DNA of 7,645 bases from JBFELU01 sp041551965 (GTDB lineage: Bacteria > Actinomycetota > Acidimicrobiia > Spongiisociales > UBA11373), in assembly GCA_041551965.1 (NCBI GenBank), contig JBFELU010000093.1:1-7645 (forward strand), given 5' to 3'. Both the position numbers and the translations under genes were made by a program. Under the pieces are notes generated by a model that saw nothing but the letters and a program-made list of their open reading frames with translations, was not told the origin of the DNA and made no database searches. This document shows, piece after piece, positions 6,000 to 7,645 of the stretch (positions are counted from its first letter, which is position 1; each line of letters starts with the position of its first letter).

Positions 6000-7643
6000 G
6001 TGTCGCCGATCTGTGACACGGTGTACCTGGGCGGGACGGTGCACACGATGGACCCGGCGACCCCCCGGGCCTCGATGGTCGGTGTCCTCGGCACCGATAT
6101 CGCCTTCGTAGGGGAGGACGTCGACGCGGAGGACCACGTCGGCCCGAGTACCCGGGTGATCGACCTGGGCGGGAAGATGCTGCTTCCCGGTTTCCACGAC
6201 ACCCATGCCCACCCGATCACTGCGTCGGTCTTTGTGAGCGAGTGCAACCTGTATGGGCTCTACACCAAGAGCGAGATGCTGGCGGCCCTTGCCGACTGGG
6301 TGAAGACGGATCGCACCTCGGCGTGGGTCCGGGGCTCGGGGTGGCGGGTCCCTCCCGATCAGGCCGAGCAGTTGTTGCGGCAGGACCTCGATGCGATCGA
6401 ACCGGATCGCCCGATGTTCCTGGGCTGCATGGACGGCCATCATGCAGTCGCCAACTCCAAGGCGTTGGCCCTTGCCGGCATCGACGAGACCACCGAGGAC
6501 CCGTCCTTCGGTGAGATCCACCGTGATCGCAGCGGGAAGCCGACCGGCCTCCTGATCGAACACGCCGTCCACCTCGTTGCCGAGATCGTTCCCGACTTCG
6601 ATCACGACACCAACAAGGAGGTGCTCCGCCATGCGATGAGCATCGCCAACAGCTACGGCATCGTGGCGATGGCCGATGCGTGGACCGACCCACCCGCAGA
6701 GAGGGCCTACCGGTCGTTGTGGGAGGAGGGTGCGCTCACCGCCCGCATCAACATGTGTTACCCGCTCGTCCTCGACCAGGAGCTCGGCGATTACACGAGT
6801 CGACGGCTCGAGGGCGACGAGATGCTGCGTGGCCGGTGGATCAAGGTCATGGCCGATGGGGTGATGGAGAGCCTCACCGCCTACGTCAAGGACGGTTACA
6901 CCAACACGCCCCATGAGAACCACGGTCTGGCCGCGTTCACCGATCAGCAGCTCTGGGAACGAATGCCGGCCCTCGAGGCGGCCGGGTTCCAGTTCCACTC
7001 GCACGCGATCGGCGATGCCGCGGTGGCCCAGATCCTCACCGCCCTCGAGGTGTGCCGCGAGAGGAACGGTGGGCCGAACAACCGTCCGATCATCGCCCAC
7101 AACTACCTCATCGACCCGGTGGACTACCGGCGGATCCGCGACGCCGGAGCGACGCTCAACTTCACGATGCTGTGGCGGCAGCGAGACGATACGCTCGAGG
7201 GCATCGTCCACCGGCATCTCGATGAGGCCCGCTTTGAGCGCCTGATGCCGCTGGCCGAAGCGGACGCCGAGGGGATCGTCGTCCACGGCGGCAGCGACTT
7301 CTACGTCTCGCAGATCGACCCCCTGGCATCGATCGCCCAGGCGGTGACCGGCAAGGCCGTTCCCTACTTCCGGCACCTTCCGTACGAGCCCGAGAGCCAG
7401 CCCCTCATGTCGGGCCGGCGACCCGACCTCGACACCATGCTGCGGGCCTACACCATCAATGGTGCGTTTGCGTACGGGGTCGAGAACCTCACCGGGTCCA
7501 TCGAGGTCGGCAAGAGGGCCGACCTGATCGTGCTGGAGCACGATCTGTTCGATATCCCACCCGAGCGGATCTACGGCACCGAGGTGCTCCAGACGATGCT
7601 CAATGGGGAGGTGGTGTACGAGAAAGACGGGGGTGCGGGATGA
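6000..7643 (+). CDS. YtcJ-like metal-dependent amidohydrolase, second and divergent copy
   Basis: The 547-residue product is another Amidohydro_3/YtcJ-type enzyme. The metal motif is H69-A-H71 in GFHDTHAHP, with a lysine in WIKVMADG (K282), H335 in HSHAIGDAA, H367 in IIAHNYL and D433 in GGSDFYVS. The closing GSIEVGKRADLIVLEHDLF is typical of the family. The motifs differ clearly from those of the enzyme at 3430-5046 (HAIGDAA against HAQGDRA, IAHN against RIEHC, MADGVMES against YMDGSLIGGT), so the two are not a recent tandem duplication and probably act on different bonds or substrates. The GTG at 6000 is chosen because GGAGGA at 5985-5990 precedes it and it follows the hydrolase stop by five bases; an in-frame start at 5730 would overlap that gene widely. 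The likely role is hydrolysis of an amide, carbamate-like or cyclic C-N bond in the same pathway; the substrate is unknown. Confidence 0.9.
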   Translation: MSPICDTVYLGGTVHTMDPATPRASMVGVLGTDIAFVGEDVDAEDHVGPSTRVIDLGGKMLLPGFHDTHAHPITASVFVSECNLYGLYTKSEMLAALADWVKTDRTSAWVRGSGWRVPPDQAEQLLRQDLDAIEPDRPMFLGCMDGHHAVANSKALALAGIDETTEDPSFGEIHRDRSGKPTGLLIEHAVHLVAEIVPDFDHDTNKEVLRHAMSIANSYGIVAMADAWTDPPAERAYRSLWEEGALTARINMCYPLVLDQELGDYTSRRLEGDEMLRGRWIKVMADGVMESLTAYVKDGYTNTPHENHGLAAFTDQQLWERMPALEAAGFQFHSHAIGDAAVAQILTALEVCRERNGGPNNRPIIAHNYLIDPVDYRRIRDAGATLNFTMLWRQRDDTLEGIVHRHLDEARFERLMPLAEADAEGIVVHGGSDFYVSQIDPLASIAQAVTGKAVPYFRHLPYEPESQPLMSGRRPDLDTMLRAYTINGAFAYGVENLTGSIEVGKRADLIVLEHDLFDIPPERIYGTEVLQTMLNGEVVYEKDGGAG

Positions 7644-7645
7644 AC
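7640..7645 (+). CDS. Possible start of the next operon gene (two codons visible)
   Basis: An ATG at 7640-7642 overlaps the TGA stop of the amidohydrolase (ATGA arrangement), followed by AAC at the window edge. The purine-rich GGGGG at about 7629-7633 could act as a weak Shine-Dalgarno. Such overlaps are common in operons, but only two codons can be seen and no function can be assigned. Confidence 0.3.

Noticed and set aside
5916..7541. Open frame of 541 codons on the minus strand opposite the second amidohydrolase
   Set aside because: It has low-complexity shadow composition and no motif, while the plus strand holds a full-length amidohydrolase with all metal ligands.
1..7645. tRNA, rRNA, CRISPR array, insertion sequence, attachment site or rho-independent terminator
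   Set aside because: The window is almost fully coding, and I saw no spaced direct repeats, transposase motifs, tRNA-like cloverleaf or GC stem followed by a T-run.

Overview
This window is high-GC DNA with almost no non-coding space. The codon style and the frequent GTG starts suggest a high-GC bacterium. An actinobacterium (for example an Acidimicrobiia-like or other soil or marine lineage) is my best guess, but there is no rRNA or other marker to prove it. The window looks like a catabolic cluster built around cobalamin-dependent demethylation of a methylated (probably quaternary) amine.

Layout: positions 1-1164 (minus strand) hold the N-terminal 388 codons of an MttB-family methyltransferase that runs off the left edge. 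Positions 1165-1265 are a divergent intergenic region of about 100 bp with a perfect 6-bp inverted repeat (1217-1232), a possible promoter and a GC-rich hairpin. Five plus-strand genes follow in a tight row: a corrinoid protein of the MttC/MtbC type (1266-1913), a second, complete MttB-family methyltransferase (1925-3427), a YtcJ-like amidohydrolase (3430-5046), a nitrilase-superfamily carbon-nitrogen hydrolase resembling N-carbamoylputrescine amidase and beta-ureidopropionase (5071-5994), and a second YtcJ-like amidohydrolase (6000-7643). Gaps are 11, 2, 24 and 5 bases, each gene has a Shine-Dalgarno sequence, and a possible ATGA overlap at 7640 suggests the operon continues to the right.

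Working model: one or more amidohydrolases and the C-N hydrolase open or trim an amide, carbamoyl or cyclic-ureide bond in a methylated nitrogen compound. One of the two MttB paralogs then moves a methyl group from the quaternary or tertiary amine to the cobalamin of the corrinoid protein. Both MttB paralogs lack pyrrolysine: the complete gene has no in-frame TAG, and TAG serves as the ordinary stop of two genes here. They therefore belong with the MtgB/MtpB/MtcB-like non-pyrrolysine branch. The methyl acceptor enzyme (corrinoid:tetrahydrofolate methyltransferase) and the corrinoid reactivase are not in the window. The actual substrate cannot be read from the sequence. The combination of MttB/corrinoid genes with two YtcJ-like amidohydrolases and a nitrilase is the most interesting feature of the window.
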